Counted from the first letter of the stretch, positions 46,501 to 51,387 are shown. The stretch: 64,000 nucleotides of DNA from Lineus longissimus (GCF_910592395.1 NC_088320.1:13886501-13950500); one strand, 5' to 3'. Numbers and translations: made by a program. Notes: generated by a model from the letters alone, not told the origin.

Positions 46501-49307
46501 TTACATGATTAGGTTAGATGAACGACTAAACATTATGACACAACACGTATTACAATTCAATATGAACATGAATGAAAGAATTAAACCTATAATATAATCG
46601 CCGCGACATATTATGTCGGGGGGACGACTTAATAGTGAGGTTTCGCAACCACCCTTTTAGGCCCTACGACGACGTTTATCTATTGTGTGAGTTTACCTGA
46701 ACAATAGATAAACGTCGTCGAAGGGCCTAACCGGGCGGTTGCGAAACCTCACTATTATCTCGGGGGGACGACTTAGTAAGTCGGGGGGACGACTTATTAA
46801 GTCGGGGGGACGACTTATGAAAGCAAGGGCGAGGCCTGGCTGTGACTGTCTCATCTCTCTCACCATGTAGACAACTTGGCAGAGCAGCCAAGCCTGATTT
46901 GGCCTGGCTGTGGCTGTCTCATCTCTCTCGCCATATCAATAACGGCAGTGCGGCGAAGACTGATGCGGCCTGGCTGTGACTGTCTCATCACTCTCATCAT
47001 GTTGTCAACACGGTGGAGCAGCCATGACTGATTTGGCCTAGCTGTGACTTCCTCATCTCTCTCACCATGTTGACAACTTAATAATAATATTGCCCTACTG
47101 CCTTTTTCATGAATCAATTTTGAGCATTATGTTTACAACGTAGTTGACAATAATTATAGTGAGAGAGATGAAACAGTCACAGCCAGGCCGAATCAGTCTT
47201 GGCTGCTCTGCCAAGTTGTCTACATGGTGAGAGAGATGAGACAGTCACAGCCAGGCCTCGCCCTCGCTTTCATAAGTCGTCGCCCCGACTTAATAAGTCG
47301 TCCCCCCGAGATAATAAGTCGTCCCCCCGACTTAATAAGTCTTCCCCCCGACTTACTAAGTCGTCCCCCGACTTACTAAGTCGTCCCCCTGAGATAATAA
47401 GTCGTCCCCCCGACATAATAAGTCGTCCCCCCGACTTAATAAGTCGTCCCCCCGACTTACTAAGTCGTCACCCCGAGATAATAAGTCGTCCCCCCCGACT
47501 TAATAAGTCGTCCCCCCCGACTTAATAAGTCGTCCCCCGACTTACTAAGTCGTCCCCCTGAGATAATAAGTCGTCCCCCCCCGACATAATAAGTCGTCCC
47601 CCCGACTTAATAAGTCGTCCCGCCGATAATTTTTTTTTTCGATGTCCTTTCCCAGTCACCGTAGTTGCAGCCTGTTGCAGCCTGTGCAAAACCGTGCAGC
47701 GCGTCTTATCACCAGGACCCCGCGGCGATCCCACATTACTCCGGTGCTAGCCAAGAAACACTGGCTGCCTGTGCGCGAGCGCATAATTTTCAAACTACTC
47801 CTCCTGACCTTCAAAGCATACCACCGGCTTTCACCAATTTATCTGAACGATCTCATCCAACATTACGTGCCACCTCGTTACCTTCGCTCTGAATCTCAAG
47901 ACCTTCTCACTTGCAGAAAATATAGATTAAAAACATTTGGAGGTCGAGCATTCGCCACTTTAGCACCTCAACTGTGGAACTCTCTTCCCCCCACCCTGAG
48001 AGCTACATCGGATGTCTCAACCTTTCGCAAACAACTCAAGACCCTTCTTTTTAATAGAGCTCACAAGCGCCGGTGAACATTTGTTTCAAGTGATACAGGC
48101 GCTTTACAAATAACAATTTATTATTTATTGTTATCATGATAAGCTTTGTATGACGGGGGACGTACAGAACATAGAAGAGCAGTCAGTGGTAGTATCCGTG
48201 CATTCCCGTTCTTTCCAACAGGTCCATATCGAAACAACAATAACATGACACATGTGGGTGTTGCATGAGACATACATTGAAAGCCTTCGTCGGTGCATAG
48301 CCGAAGACCAGTTGTTCGATTCAATAACAGTTTTTGTTTTGGATTCCAATCTTGACACTAGATGCACTGAATTCGTTCCTTACAACGCATCTAGTACTTG
48401 TGCGTTGCCGCCATCTTGAAGAGCGTATTAACGCGGATAAAGAAAAGGATTGCCAAGAGGTTATCGCATCACCACTAAGCCCGCGAAAAGGATTGCTGCC
48501 CTACGCTGCAATGATAGTTCTCCTTAAAATCACATTAAATCCCACCAGAAAGTGTTAGCTTTTATTTATTAAGCTCGTATTTTGTTTTTTATTGATAAAA
48601 TAAAACGTTTTATGAGGAAAAGGGGGACTAATTCGGCCTGAATAAACCTTACAGTCTGAACTGATGACACCTGAATCTCAGGATGCCGATATCCAAGATG
48701 GCGGTAATTGATCAATCCCAGTGTCTGATGTTTTTTTAATTTTGGCACTGTTCGAGCTTGGGGCGATTCTAGGTAATTATGCTGACCTGACATAAATGCA
48801 CTGTGTACGTTGTATAGAAGTTTAGCAATACAGTCCGTCATTCATTTACTTTGTATCGAGCAAATTCATTGCCACCGGTAAGTCGGCATAAGATGATGGG
48901 TTGCACGAGCAGGAGTCCTAAAGGTGATGAAATACCCCAGAGGGGCACCGAGGTCAAATGATAACTGTTTTGTCCTTACCTCTACCTACCCTTTCCATCC
49001 AGATGTCTGCTCCTTTTTTGTTTAATTTTGGACCCGCTACATCTTCATGTTGTGATGAATGTAATATGCAAGTGGTTTGCACTTTGTATTCAACACTAAA
49101 ACCTACCACACGTCTTCCTGAAGTGAATATAATAGAGCACTGCAGTAGAGATCTCGTCAACGGTACCTTCTTCGTGGTAAGATAGCCTTCCCAATGCACT
49201 CTCTCAAAGATTCTCAAAGGATTGACCATTTGTAATGAGGGTACATGATAGATAGCCATGTGTATGTTGAATGCACTACTGAGCAGTGAAGACACGTGAT
49301 AAGGCAT
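25582..49307 (-). CDS. Uncharacterised tandem-family protein with a 22.4-kb intron
   Basis: Exon 1 is 48980-49307 (328 bp, the same length as exon 1 of the + strand paralogue) and ends at GAG|GTAAGG. Exon 2 is 25582-26546 and follows the acceptor CTCCCTTTAG|GT. Both are intact, on the same strand and phase-compatible; joined they give 430 codons against 436 in the paralogue. The intron (26547-48979) contains a Polinton, a DIRS element, a BEL/Pao retrotransposon, a foldback element, MITEs and a LINE fragment. Its 5' part (48130-48310) matches the 597-bp intron of the paralogue. Conserved stretches match those of 17702-19609, including SIIFTSGRRVVGFSV and VNYTMTGLRCRPVLSDDMSH. The function is unknown. 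The alternative is that two separate gene fragments happen to be complementary. Confidence 0.65.
27192..27806 (+). repeat. Left Polinton TIR (interrupted by MITE)
   Basis: 27192-27328 plus 27771-27806 are inverted relative to 39690-39859, sharing CAGACGCGAAGGGCTACATA and ATTTATATGTAAATAGTGTC. The uninterrupted right copy shows the ancestral sequence across the MITE insertion point. Confidence 0.85.
27329..27770. mobile_element. Harbinger-like MITE, TIR AGGCCCTTTTCCACTA
   Basis: The ends are AGCCCCTTTTCCACTA and the complement of AGGCCCTTTTCCACTA, flanked by AAT on each side. The right Polinton TIR contains the empty site (GACAATGACACAT), so the 3-bp AAT duplication is directly demonstrated. 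The interior is GC-rich with several CGACCCGGGTCGAG palindromes. Three-bp duplications fit PIF/Harbinger. Confidence 0.8.
27931..28218 (+). CDS. Polinton-borne open frame with KKVV repeats
   Basis: A 95-codon frame, unrecognised. Residues 31-62 consist of about four 8-residue repeats of the type KKVVSPH/KKVVNPP, encoded by a 24-bp tandem repeat at 28018-28110. It may be a fragment of a larger structural gene, since the following frames (28245-28502, 28526-28783) are also truncated. No function is proposed. Confidence 0.35.
   Translation: MVTILSNDVSQEFLINNNPWSHRQDLIQIPKVVSPHKKVVNPPKKVVSLHKKVITPPKKVVRYYPLKTQHKDMFTYDFFNFDVYVTPNTLIVFSI
28245..29094 (+). pseudogene. Broken Polinton left-arm gene(s), unrecognised
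   Basis: Successive short frames at 28245-28502, 28526-28783 and 28897-29094 are closely spaced on one strand in different phases, as expected for one or two ancestral genes with frameshifts. Features include FNLAVWFATTGCGISI, WTSWSVPDYDPKITDPGYYI and PTSILRYQNAVTQTHTGLDF. I cannot assign a family. Their position between the TIR and the capsid-like gene suggests Polinton structural or packaging genes. Confidence 0.4.
29115..29417 (+). CDS. Polinton-borne small hydrophilic protein
   Basis: A 100-codon frame, lysine/asparagine-rich, with no recognisable domain. It runs in the same direction as its neighbours with short spacers, as in compact virus-like gene arrays. It may be a remnant. Confidence 0.3.
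   Translation: MVLNVGKTDNYNDNILIAPSNAQPGINDINKKKIVATPPMEEDSVKKIKFKTNVEKVKDPPFKTTVEENRQNDIRTSTDVPIEDIVTPFTIKMTMKHIIQ
29563..30413 (+). pseudogene. Polinton-borne protein, one frameshift
   Basis: Frame 29563-29751 (acidic, Thr/Asp-rich) continues after a one-step frameshift near 29745 into a frame that runs to 30413. The second part includes KWKYVSEDLNNLLPHLLIKG, VLVYCPEDVEV and a C-terminal RLIDTTGDELKEFGFIEY. The combined length would be about 280 residues. The family is unknown to me; the arrangement next to the membrane-protein frame suggests a virion-related gene of the element. No ATG precedes the second segment, consistent with a single original gene. Confidence 0.45.
30452..31054 (+). 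CDS. Polinton-borne membrane protein with Pro/Gly linker
   Basis: A 200-codon intact frame. The N-terminal 45 residues are a charged coiled coil (LEKEITELEDKLYEEKAKV). Residues about 70-95 are a hydrophobic segment (IAAIVSVVVMIFTTLGFTI), followed by a GPKPGPEPGPEPGPDSKPDP linker and then an amphipathic Lys/Leu region with AAAALPGIVGPIVSFLL. Residues about 175-195 form a second membrane segment (MIITLIIIISSIIYGLMGGF). Similar proteins accompany this type of element in other invertebrates as far as I recall, but I know no assigned function. A role in virion or membrane association is an inference. Confidence 0.55.
   Translation: MLEKEITELEDKLYEEKAKVWRIDNVRESQAERAKRLIKDVLIKPDSTISLNDRIILLFKSEGLNIAAIVSVVVMIFTTLGFTISNALKAASKPTPTGPKPGPEPGPEPGPDSKPDPKPKLSIPDQVKEGLKKFADWLKELAKKAAAALPGIVGPIVSFLLKTVDSVVGFLTEHMIITLIIIISSIIYGLMGGFRAVKER
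31169..31860 (+). pseudogene. Polinton-borne capsid-like protein, 3' truncated
   Basis: The frame runs about 230 codons before the DIRS terminus at about 31857 interrupts it; the last 30 or so codons to the stop at 31963 are DIRS sequence. It begins around KADRQHHIITHNPSTANPKE, but the first in-frame codon is TTG, suggesting loss of the ATG. Motifs ETLYVRIPALRENTFFVP, NNLGRNLISKMVIKWG and RVYKFPISEDVIIEITLAP fit a conserved protein of Polinton-like elements in invertebrates that I tentatively regard as a capsid component (beta-rich, about 350 residues when complete). The exact role is not certain. Confidence 0.5.
31857..32045 (+). repeat. DIRS left inverted terminal repeat
   Basis: Inverted relative to 38785-38998, for example TAACTCAGTTCTCC and CTGACCAATCCCGCGAGAT on opposite strands. 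The exact outer limit is inferred from the internal complementary region, which contains GTGTCATTCAAAC next to the same CCTATGGAACAC. Confidence 0.8.
32318..34629 (+). pseudogene. DIRS gag-like ORF, frameshifted
   Basis: A series of overlapping + strand frames (32318-32809, 32754-33359, 33320-33565, 33851-34417, 34288-34629) rich in Pro/Ser/Arg gives way to a helical segment (YRELRAREGLAKNTLAVLSY, SLSHSIRHAIALSAKTAANN). Its position before RT and its length of about 770 codons fit DIRS gag. At least four frame changes make it non-functional. Confidence 0.6.
34816..35690 (+). pseudogene. DIRS reverse transcriptase
   Basis: RT motifs in order: HIFLVPKKAGTWRLIIDISR, LNNFLNVPHLKMET, an in-frame TAG at 35086-35088, MDLAYAYLHVPIHPDYQHFL, RFHYEGKMYQFRALPFGLAS and the active-site HYLDDWLL at about 35287-35310. 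After the stop at 35422-35424 the conserved connection region (HLVAEFRGRTQAPARRCLSL, LGRLYMRPIQM) continues in another frame up to the poly-C tract at 35700. It converts RNA to cDNA in intact relatives. This copy has one stop and at least one frameshift. Confidence 0.85.
35692..36687 (+). pseudogene. DIRS RNase H domain and linker
   Basis: Beginning directly after the C18 tract (35700-35717): SLFTDASLLGWGAHL (first Asp), NVLEMKAVLLAVRAL (Glu), TLFSDNSTVVAYVRRQGG (Asp) and RHIPGKRNILVDALSRQ (last Asp), the full RNase H signature, ending before the recombinase ORF with which the frame overlaps. It degrades the RNA strand of RNA:DNA hybrids in active relatives. The segment itself is uninterrupted, but its connection to RT is broken at the poly-C tract. 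Confidence 0.88.
36525..37577 (+). CDS. DIRS tyrosine recombinase
   Basis: An intact 350-codon frame overlapping the end of the RNase H frame, as usual in DIRS elements. It has a phage-integrase-like N-terminal SAM-like region (about residues 20-110; LDVYQGKWSTFTSWCKGNG, AIKGYKSTIAST) and a C-terminal catalytic domain: Arg in ATAQRRSELH (158-159), HEVRALATSWA with His290 and Arg293, Trp316 in CWSNHSTFSRFYLRD, and nucleophile Tyr326. In active elements it integrates a circular DNA intermediate without target duplication. This frame has no stops, but the element as a whole is decayed. Confidence 0.92.
   Translation: MHLHQRGFSDIAVKRMSAPQRGSTLDVYQGKWSTFTSWCKGNGVNPISHSIYRLVDFFIELFTEKQLSVTAIKGYKSTIASTLRVLSTWDLRWENQITPLFRGMLLERPRPVNNTPKWDLYVVLEVLMRHPFEPMSISSMKYLTLKTVFLVALATAQRRSELHALFFKKLAFREGGEVILAFIPGFLAKNQGPAASRPPVTIPSLSRTISYDLPDRTLCPVRALKFYISRTKPPGIRQGRERLFLSYKEGNKREIGAATISRWIVETIRLSYNTLRTSSDLRALANISAHEVRALATSWANYRGVALQEVVSAACWSNHSTFSRFYLRDVSSLVDGMHAIGPIVTAGHVV
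38180..38350. mobile_element. Hairpin in the DIRS 3' region
   Basis: ATTGAACCCTCGGCTTCGGA is mirrored by a segment ending CCTCCGCCTCGGGTTCAAT, with the inner pair ACCTTGGTTGAGTTACCAAG. The arms are about 75 bp with a short loop. It could be a MITE nested in the DIRS element or a structured 3' region of DIRS itself. Confidence 0.6.
38650..38735 (-). repeat. DIRS internal complementary region
   Basis: Flanked by GTGTTCCATAGGTAAGT at one side and its complement at the other, it contains GAATGACACAA (complement of the element's left end) joined to GGCCATTTTGTTAGTTCAT (complement of the right end). It is therefore a copy of the junction that would form if the two termini were ligated. In DIRS elements this region templates completion of the circular intermediate. 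Confidence 0.85.
38785..38998 (-). repeat. DIRS right inverted terminal repeat
   Basis: Reverse complement of 31857-32045 with scattered mismatches. It ends near AAGGAAATGGG at about 38998, after which Polinton integrase coding sequence resumes on the - strand. Confidence 0.8.
38999..39679 (-). pseudogene. Polinton integrase (rve-type), truncated and frameshifted
   Basis: Reading from 39679 downwards: an N-terminal segment (LRDLYYNTESPVAFSS, LLKTLPTYQLHKS), then VDQQWQADLVDMQ (first catalytic Asp), then in other frames a central segment with the second Asp (FDDGKEFYN, about 39255) and a Glu-containing segment, then RMYKYFTAKE and VSGYNNTFHSSIGMKP. This is the retrovirus-like DDE integrase of Polintons, which inserts linear element DNA. 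At least two frameshifts and loss of the C-terminus at the DIRS boundary make it non-functional. Confidence 0.8.
39690..39859 (-). repeat. Right Polinton TIR
   Basis: Reverse complement of the left TIR, ending in CT at 39859 and followed by AAACTT (target duplication). It retains the uninterrupted ATGACAATGACACATCAC that marks the empty MITE site. Confidence 0.85.
39866..40365. other. Intronic gene-free stretch
   Basis: Host intron sequence between the Polinton and the next MITE. The 150-codon frame on the - strand (40017-40469) and the + strand frames overlap the MITE and have no recognisable features. Confidence 0.4.
40368..40545. mobile_element. pogo/Tigger-like MITE
   Basis: CAGTAAAACCTCTCTATTAA at the left and the complement of CAGTGGAACCTCTGTTAGCG at the right are typical pogo-type termini. 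Internal copies of CCTTAATAGAGAGG and its complement occur. It is preceded by TA and followed by TG, so the TA duplication is decayed or imperfect. Confidence 0.7.
40671..40880 (-). repeat. BEL 3' LTR
   Basis: 210 bp, TG..CA boundaries on the + strand, one substitution relative to 46399-46608. Confidence 0.95.
41024..44119 (-). CDS. BEL/Pao Pol: RT, RNase H, integrase
   Basis: 1031 codons. In order: reverse transcriptase (HAFTADIEKAFLNVGL; NNIYVDNLASGTD as the active-site region), RNase H-like part (ELHVFADSSIKSYGACAY; VLWSDSQIVIGWLHS), an integrase zinc-binding region (HAGVLHSGAQ..CVICKR), the integrase core with CGVDFTGALFV, MISDNAMTF and WYGGFYERLIG as D, D, E, and a C-terminal domain with GDLEPLTPSHFLNGR. 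It copies element RNA and integrates the cDNA. The ATG lies in an ATGA overlap with the stop of the upstream frame, but the conserved sequence immediately upstream (LPHHAV) is encoded in this frame, so the original protein was probably one polyprotein now split by a single-base indel near 44140-44160. Confidence 0.93.
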   Translation of the reverse strand: MRSDSTTTPIRIVYDCSCKVGDAPSLNDCLETGPPLQNDLAAILLRFRLHQHAFTADIEKAFLNVGLAEEDRKFTKFLWLSDVSNPDSALRVFQFKVVLFGAISSPFILNAAVRSHLEAQDSTTSWDIRNNIYVDNLASGTDTVPQAVSYYKDSRNEMHVGGWNIRAWASNCPEVVNCAKRDNVLSSDTNVKVLGMYWDTEEDTLHYSKWNHKPPDIEALVTKRDVTKVISSIFDPLGYLTPVHVKGKVFLQELWKRKLSWDEPLPEDLAKSWVTISQELAEAYQTSDIPRKLFETVDKEGGSYELHVFADSSIKSYGACAYLVRGSEVSLVMAKSRVVPMKSMTMPRLELTAALVGSRLLAYVHESLRPYIDIGHSVLWSDSQIVIGWLHSEKQLPTFVANRVKEIRSYDMINEIRYCPTQDNPADVITRGLTADNLRHATLWWKGPHWLCTETWPENVEYLDSHAQNVNSDAADRSSESLRTQPETELVTTVSEVTEPTDISNIIDLDKFNSYTALLRVSALVLRFVSNLRKEHQLRKVGPLTSDEIHSAELVWIKAIQNRSYQAEIQGIKEKSVKGPLVNQLRLFIGENGLLRVGGRLHNAEISHDAKFPILIPSKHRYAKLIILQAHAGVLHSGAQSTIVHIRQKFWITNIRQRVKSLLRDCVICKRVMGKPFRSPIPPPLQASRLLSAPAFTVCGVDFTGALFVRGGEGDSKAYICLFTCAVTRAIDLEIVNDLSVASFLRAFRRFASRRSLPQEMISDNAMTFLSSSDILSTYLANHRVKWTFIKKRAAWYGGFYERLIGLTKSVLKKTLGRRLLTLEELQTVVAEIAAVLNDRPITFQSTEVGDLEPLTPSHFLNGRVLTKGTLGLPLFDLEEVDDPSFGFSTSLMQRRIMLMAKLQKEFWNRWSSEYLSALRERDRGMGKGTLRNQIRINDVVLIQDENQNRVKWHMGKVTELHYGNDGLVRSVSLKTARGHTNRPIVKLIHLESSDCQSEDTPDTDVEDNSSARPRRQAAIAARDRIRNMSD
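44116..46365 (-). CDS. BEL/Pao Gag and protease
   Basis: 749 codons starting MTDKEKAAERLAF. It has a helical N-terminal region, then a DUF1759-type Gag segment (KLDLETFSGDILLWQTFIDG; RTIHGLALTNLNYAHAMEIL), three Cys/His clusters (CAFCKGTHYSGEC, CFNCLGRHKIKDC, CRKCKKRHHTAIC) typical of nucleocapsid zinc knuckles, a retropepsin-like site ILFDEGSTRSFIT, and the start of the A17/RT leader (LGYLLSGHLHS). The usual DSG/DTG of the protease is DEG here. The frame stops at a TGA four bases into the ATG of the Pol frame; most BEL elements have one continuous Gag-Pol frame. Confidence 0.92.
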   Translation of the reverse strand: MTDKEKAAERLAFSRRSHRGQLTKLTKRADEFIENFDELSDDELDKLESTMDSIRSKINFLKQLDEELLELIPTKELEEAVITFDDYLLDVQENYDVLQMRLKRSRGRCTRKTTSDPTTKDKSNCRLPKLDLETFSGDILLWQTFIDGFIASVHNNSKLEDIEKFQYLKRQLKGEAARTIHGLALTNLNYAHAMEILRKRYGQRHKIVAATMKALMELPVTTSADAKGLRHFYDTLESHVRTLDTLEKDQSSYGDFLVSIVLDKLPTSTKQQLARDHGSCEWSLPDLRVALGAEIEALEAGDVSADSSSACSGYSSELQSTAAFHTNVKSQRKPYCAFCKGTHYSGECTVYAKPADRLTQTRKLQLCFNCLGRHKIKDCKSKFTCRKCKKRHHTAICSGSRPDEKETNSNNQNTTQQSERETTESEETVQSVTTGCTDEMTVTHVGKSGSVLLKTAVTDVSSSTASCKATILFDEGSTRSFITTELAEKLSATSNGSHTLSLTTFGGKPGSARKFDEVTFSVHTISGEKMQMSALVVPRISQMNNRINSSLLSLPHLQGLTLAHPISNVDSLQITLLIGADFFWDFVEDHVIRGPGPTAVRSKLGYLLSGHLHSQTKDSQALSHVISTDTSQDVSDYQQYWDLETIGIKDDPCRAMADDTDRYKSFCKTHLRHDGTRYVASLPWKENHNPLPTNYDVCVKRTRNTIQRLSSELRRTYDSIIQDQVARGFIEEVIGDDLTSGHYYHTTRL
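46382..46394 (-). promoter_or_regulatory. BEL primer binding site
   Basis: TGGTGCCGTGACC on the - strand, a few bases inside the 5' LTR, beginning with the TGG expected for pairing to a tRNA CCA end. Confidence 0.7.
46399..46608 (-). repeat. BEL 5' LTR
   Basis: 210 bp, the upstream LTR in the element's orientation, followed by the TATTA target duplication. Confidence 0.95.
46631..46756. mobile_element. Near-perfect hairpin MITE in the foldback arm
   Basis: AATAGTGAGGTTTCGCAACC..GACGTTTATCTATTGT on the left is mirrored by ACAATAGATAAACGTC..GGTTGCGAAACCTCACTATT on the right. The arms are about 55 bp with a loop of about 17 bp. It interrupts the GTCGGGGGGACGACTTA repeat array. Confidence 0.8.
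47262..47635. repeat. GTCGTCCCCCCGACTTAATAA minisatellite (right foldback arm)
   Basis: About 18 tandem units of 20-21 bp, each made of AAGTCGTCCCCCC followed by an AT-rich GACTTAAT, GACTTACT, GAGATAAT or GACATAAT variant. Each unit is itself partly palindromic (GACTTAATAAGTC). It is the inverted counterpart of 46757-46815 and 40640-40670. Confidence 0.9.
47665..48120 (+). pseudogene. LINE 3' fragment (CR1/L2-like RT C-terminus)
   Basis: A frame through 48076 encodes the conserved C-terminal part of Jockey/CR1/L2-type RT: QPVQNRAARLITRTPRRSHI, VLAKKHWLPVRERIIFKLLL, TFGGRAFATLAPQLWNSLPP and STFRKQLKTLLF. It is followed by AGGCGCTTTACAAATAACAA and a (TTATTTA) tail, typical of a LINE 3' end. 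It is 5'-truncated at the foldback element's right terminus, so the foldback element inserted into it or next to it. Confidence 0.85.
48121..48979 (-). other. 5' part of the giant intron
   Basis: 48130-48310 is similar to the middle of the 597-bp intron of the + strand paralogue (18310-18480). The remaining sequence has no supported feature. Two different frames stay open through the similar segment in both copies, but neither is phase-compatible with the exons. Confidence 0.5.
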
Positions 49308-49329
49308 GTCCTAATTGAAAGGTTGTCAT

Positions 49330-50340
49330 ATGATTTATCTGATTATTTCAACATTGCTAAGGTTCAGTAAAGCTGTAGATATTCAGACCATATCCGCAAT
49401 CTCCTTGGATTTGCCTGATCTACCTGGCAATGCTTGAGCGTTAAACGTCATGGATATTCCTGTTTACAAATGTAGTCAGCCTCTATTATTTCCCCGTATT
49501 TGATAAAGGCTTTGCCTGACCTATCTGGCACATCCTAATATGACCAGTGGTTTTCAATATTGTGCTCCGCCGGTCGATATTTCAAACCTAAGGTGATGTC
49601 CCTGCCCTACAGATTGTAGCGGTAGAAAAAATATAGCGTCCAATCAGAGCGCAGCAATCAAACGTTGCAGCATCGTTATCCAAGCTCGCCTGTTCATTTG
49701 TTTTGCGTCTCTTCACTGCATCATACACAAAGAATGGCGATTGCCGTTGAACCAATTATGCTTCTCCCGCTGTAATAAAACGACGCATGTACTGGTGTGT
49801 CAAGTAGTTGGAACAGCCGCCCTTCGCAGTGGATTTTATTGCTTTTTCTCAGTGATTTGTATATGACGAAGGACTAAAAAAGCCTGATCTCAGGATGCAT
49901 CTGGGAGTGTCTGAACGTTTCCAAAGCATGGTATTTCATGTTTACAAATGTGCTCAGTAAAGTAGGATAAACATCCTGCCAAAACCCGAATACACTCTCA
50001 GCAGTGCAGTAGCAAGCCCTCTGGCTTGTTATTTATTCAGACGCTTGAAACTATTCATGGCATTGGTTTTGATGTTCCAAAGAAGTGCTGCGAAGTTCAT
50101 TCGACGTCCTCGTTGAGGGAGAAGTGTTCCATCTTCGTTGGTCTTTGGAACAGCATATAATACGCTTGAATATGTAGAAATGGTTGAAAGCATAGATGTT
50201 ATTAGAATAACGATTTAAACATCGACCGATATTAATTGTACTATACTCATCAATAAATGTGAATTACGACCAATACGATTATCACTGCTTTTTTCTATTC
50301 TGCGTCAACCTTGACGATGAATGTTGATGCTAGAGTATAT
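49330..50340 (+). repeat. Recurrent module, copy D
   Basis: A diverged copy of the module at 1-790 and 8554-9250 (shared TTATTAGAATAACGAT, GACCAATACGATTATCACTG and GTGCTGCGAAGTTCA). It lies immediately upstream of exon 1 of the - strand gene and so may contain its promoter. Confidence 0.6.
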
Positions 50341-50399
50341 ACAGGATGTCAAAGAAATCGCAAAAAAAGCAGCATGAAAATGTCATGGTTGAGTTATAA

Positions 50400-50690
50400 T
50401 GCAATACTATGCATGTTCTGTCACTATGCATGTCATGTCACCATAAATGCTTAGGCACCATGCTTGTCCAGGCACCTTGTGTATCCAGGCACCATACTTG
50501 TCAAGACACCATGCATGTCCTGGCACCATGTATGCCAAGGCACCATGCAGGTCCAGCACCATGGATGTCCAGGCACCATACTTGTCAAGACACCATGCAT
50601 GTCCTGGCGCCATGTATGCCAAGGCACCATGCAGGTCCAGCACCATGGATGTCCAGGCACCATGTTTGCCAGGTACCATACTCATCATTA
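50400..50690. repeat. CACCATGC minisatellite, copy 2, with 84-bp higher-order unit
   Basis: Basic units of the GGCACCATGCATGTCC type. Two adjacent 84-bp blocks, 50486-50569 and 50570-50653, are almost identical (I see one difference, GGCACC against GGCGCC), showing recent higher-order duplication. Open frames on both strands are repeat artefacts. Confidence 0.85.
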
Positions 50691-50924
50691 ACCCCATTCA
50701 ACATAGGCCTTTGATCTTCATTGTTCTAGTTCCGGGAAGCCCTGGTATTTTTCACAGGTGTTTGAGAAATCTAACCTTTCAGGGAAAAGTCGGAAAATGT
50801 CGGAGTTTTGTCGGATAAATCAGGAAAAGTTAGAGAAACCGTAAAAAAATCCAAAATTCCTACTAGTGTATAGACTTAATTCCGTCACAGTGCAAAACGG
50901 AGAACTGAAATTAAACTTATAGTA

Positions 50925-51387
50925 TGATTCATCACACCGCACCATGCGGAGTGATGAATGATTGAAACTGTTTATGAAACAGGATGCAGATGACCTACCA
51001 CAACAGATGACGGACACTGCGGTATCGTACAGACTCCCACACGATGAGCAAAAGCGAGACTAACATCTTAGTAGTGTCGGAGGAAAACATCAATCCCAAC
51101 ATAGAATCTATATCTCACTGTGAACAAGCGCGCCATAAACAGCGTATGCTATACAAACAGGAAGTACATTCCAATGGTCAAATTATATGTTGTATATGGT
51201 GGAAAACTGCACATATTATTGCCGACGGGGTATAGCCCATTGAAAAATAGCCGATTCGCAATGAAATACCCTTTCGTTACAGAAAAATGTGATCAATGGA
51301 CTCTTCTTGCGGGATATATATCATGCTCGTTTGTACACTGTGTGTATGCTAGATATCCATTGGACACCCGGCTTCAGCCCATTTTAA
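50925..51387 (-). repeat. 3' end fragment and downstream module of another family copy
   Basis: 50925-50965 (- strand) resembles the last codons of the family gene (HHFRMVLGHD region, CACCATGCGGAGTGATGAATGA against 25595-25620). 50965-51120 matches the downstream module of 2225-2500 and 25310-25480. 51355-51383 matches 25485-25505. The Kolobok-like element is inserted at the TTAA ending at 51387. Confidence 0.55.

Larger units (their letters stand above)
40671..46608 (-). mobile_element. BEL/Pao LTR retrotransposon
   Basis: Two 210-bp LTRs (TGTAGG..GCGACA) flank the element, with a 5-bp TATTA target duplication on both sides (40666-40670 and 46609-46613). The element is on the - strand. A primer-binding-like TGGTGCCGTGACC lies just inside the 5' LTR (about 46382-46394) and a purine-rich GCGGCGGGGAGTA precedes the 3' LTR. 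Two long frames encode Gag/protease and RT/RNase H/integrase. I saw a single difference between the LTRs (C at 40753, T at 46481), so insertion was recent. It inserted into a unit of the foldback element's left arm. Confidence 0.95.
40591..47663. mobile_element. Foldback element with long repetitive arms
   Basis: Left terminus TACGGTGGCTGGGAAAGGAC..CGGCGGGACGACTTATTATC and right terminus ending CCCAGTCACCGTA are inverted copies, including the A/T-run between them. Inside the ends, both arms consist of tandem units of GACGACTTAATAAGTCGGGGG type (left arm 40640-40670 and 46609-46815, right arm 47262-47635), followed by inverted copies of GAGGCCTGGCTGTGACTGTC (46830-46900 and 47180-47265). Removing the BEL insertion and the hairpin MITE leaves roughly 1 kb. 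The organisation resembles foldback/TU-type elements. A TA target site is possible. Confidence 0.75.

Noticed and set aside
47199-47525. 108-codon Ser/Pro/Arg frame in the foldback arm
   Set aside because: A pure translation of the 20-21 bp repeat units; other frames are also open.
47262-47635. Possible CRISPR array
   Set aside because: Units are contiguous tandem repeats without unique spacers, lie in eukaryotic DNA and form an arm of an inverted repeat.
50407-50818. Open frames on both strands encoding Met-Pro-Gly-His repeats
   Set aside because: They arise from the CACCATGC minisatellite, in which several frames stay open at once.
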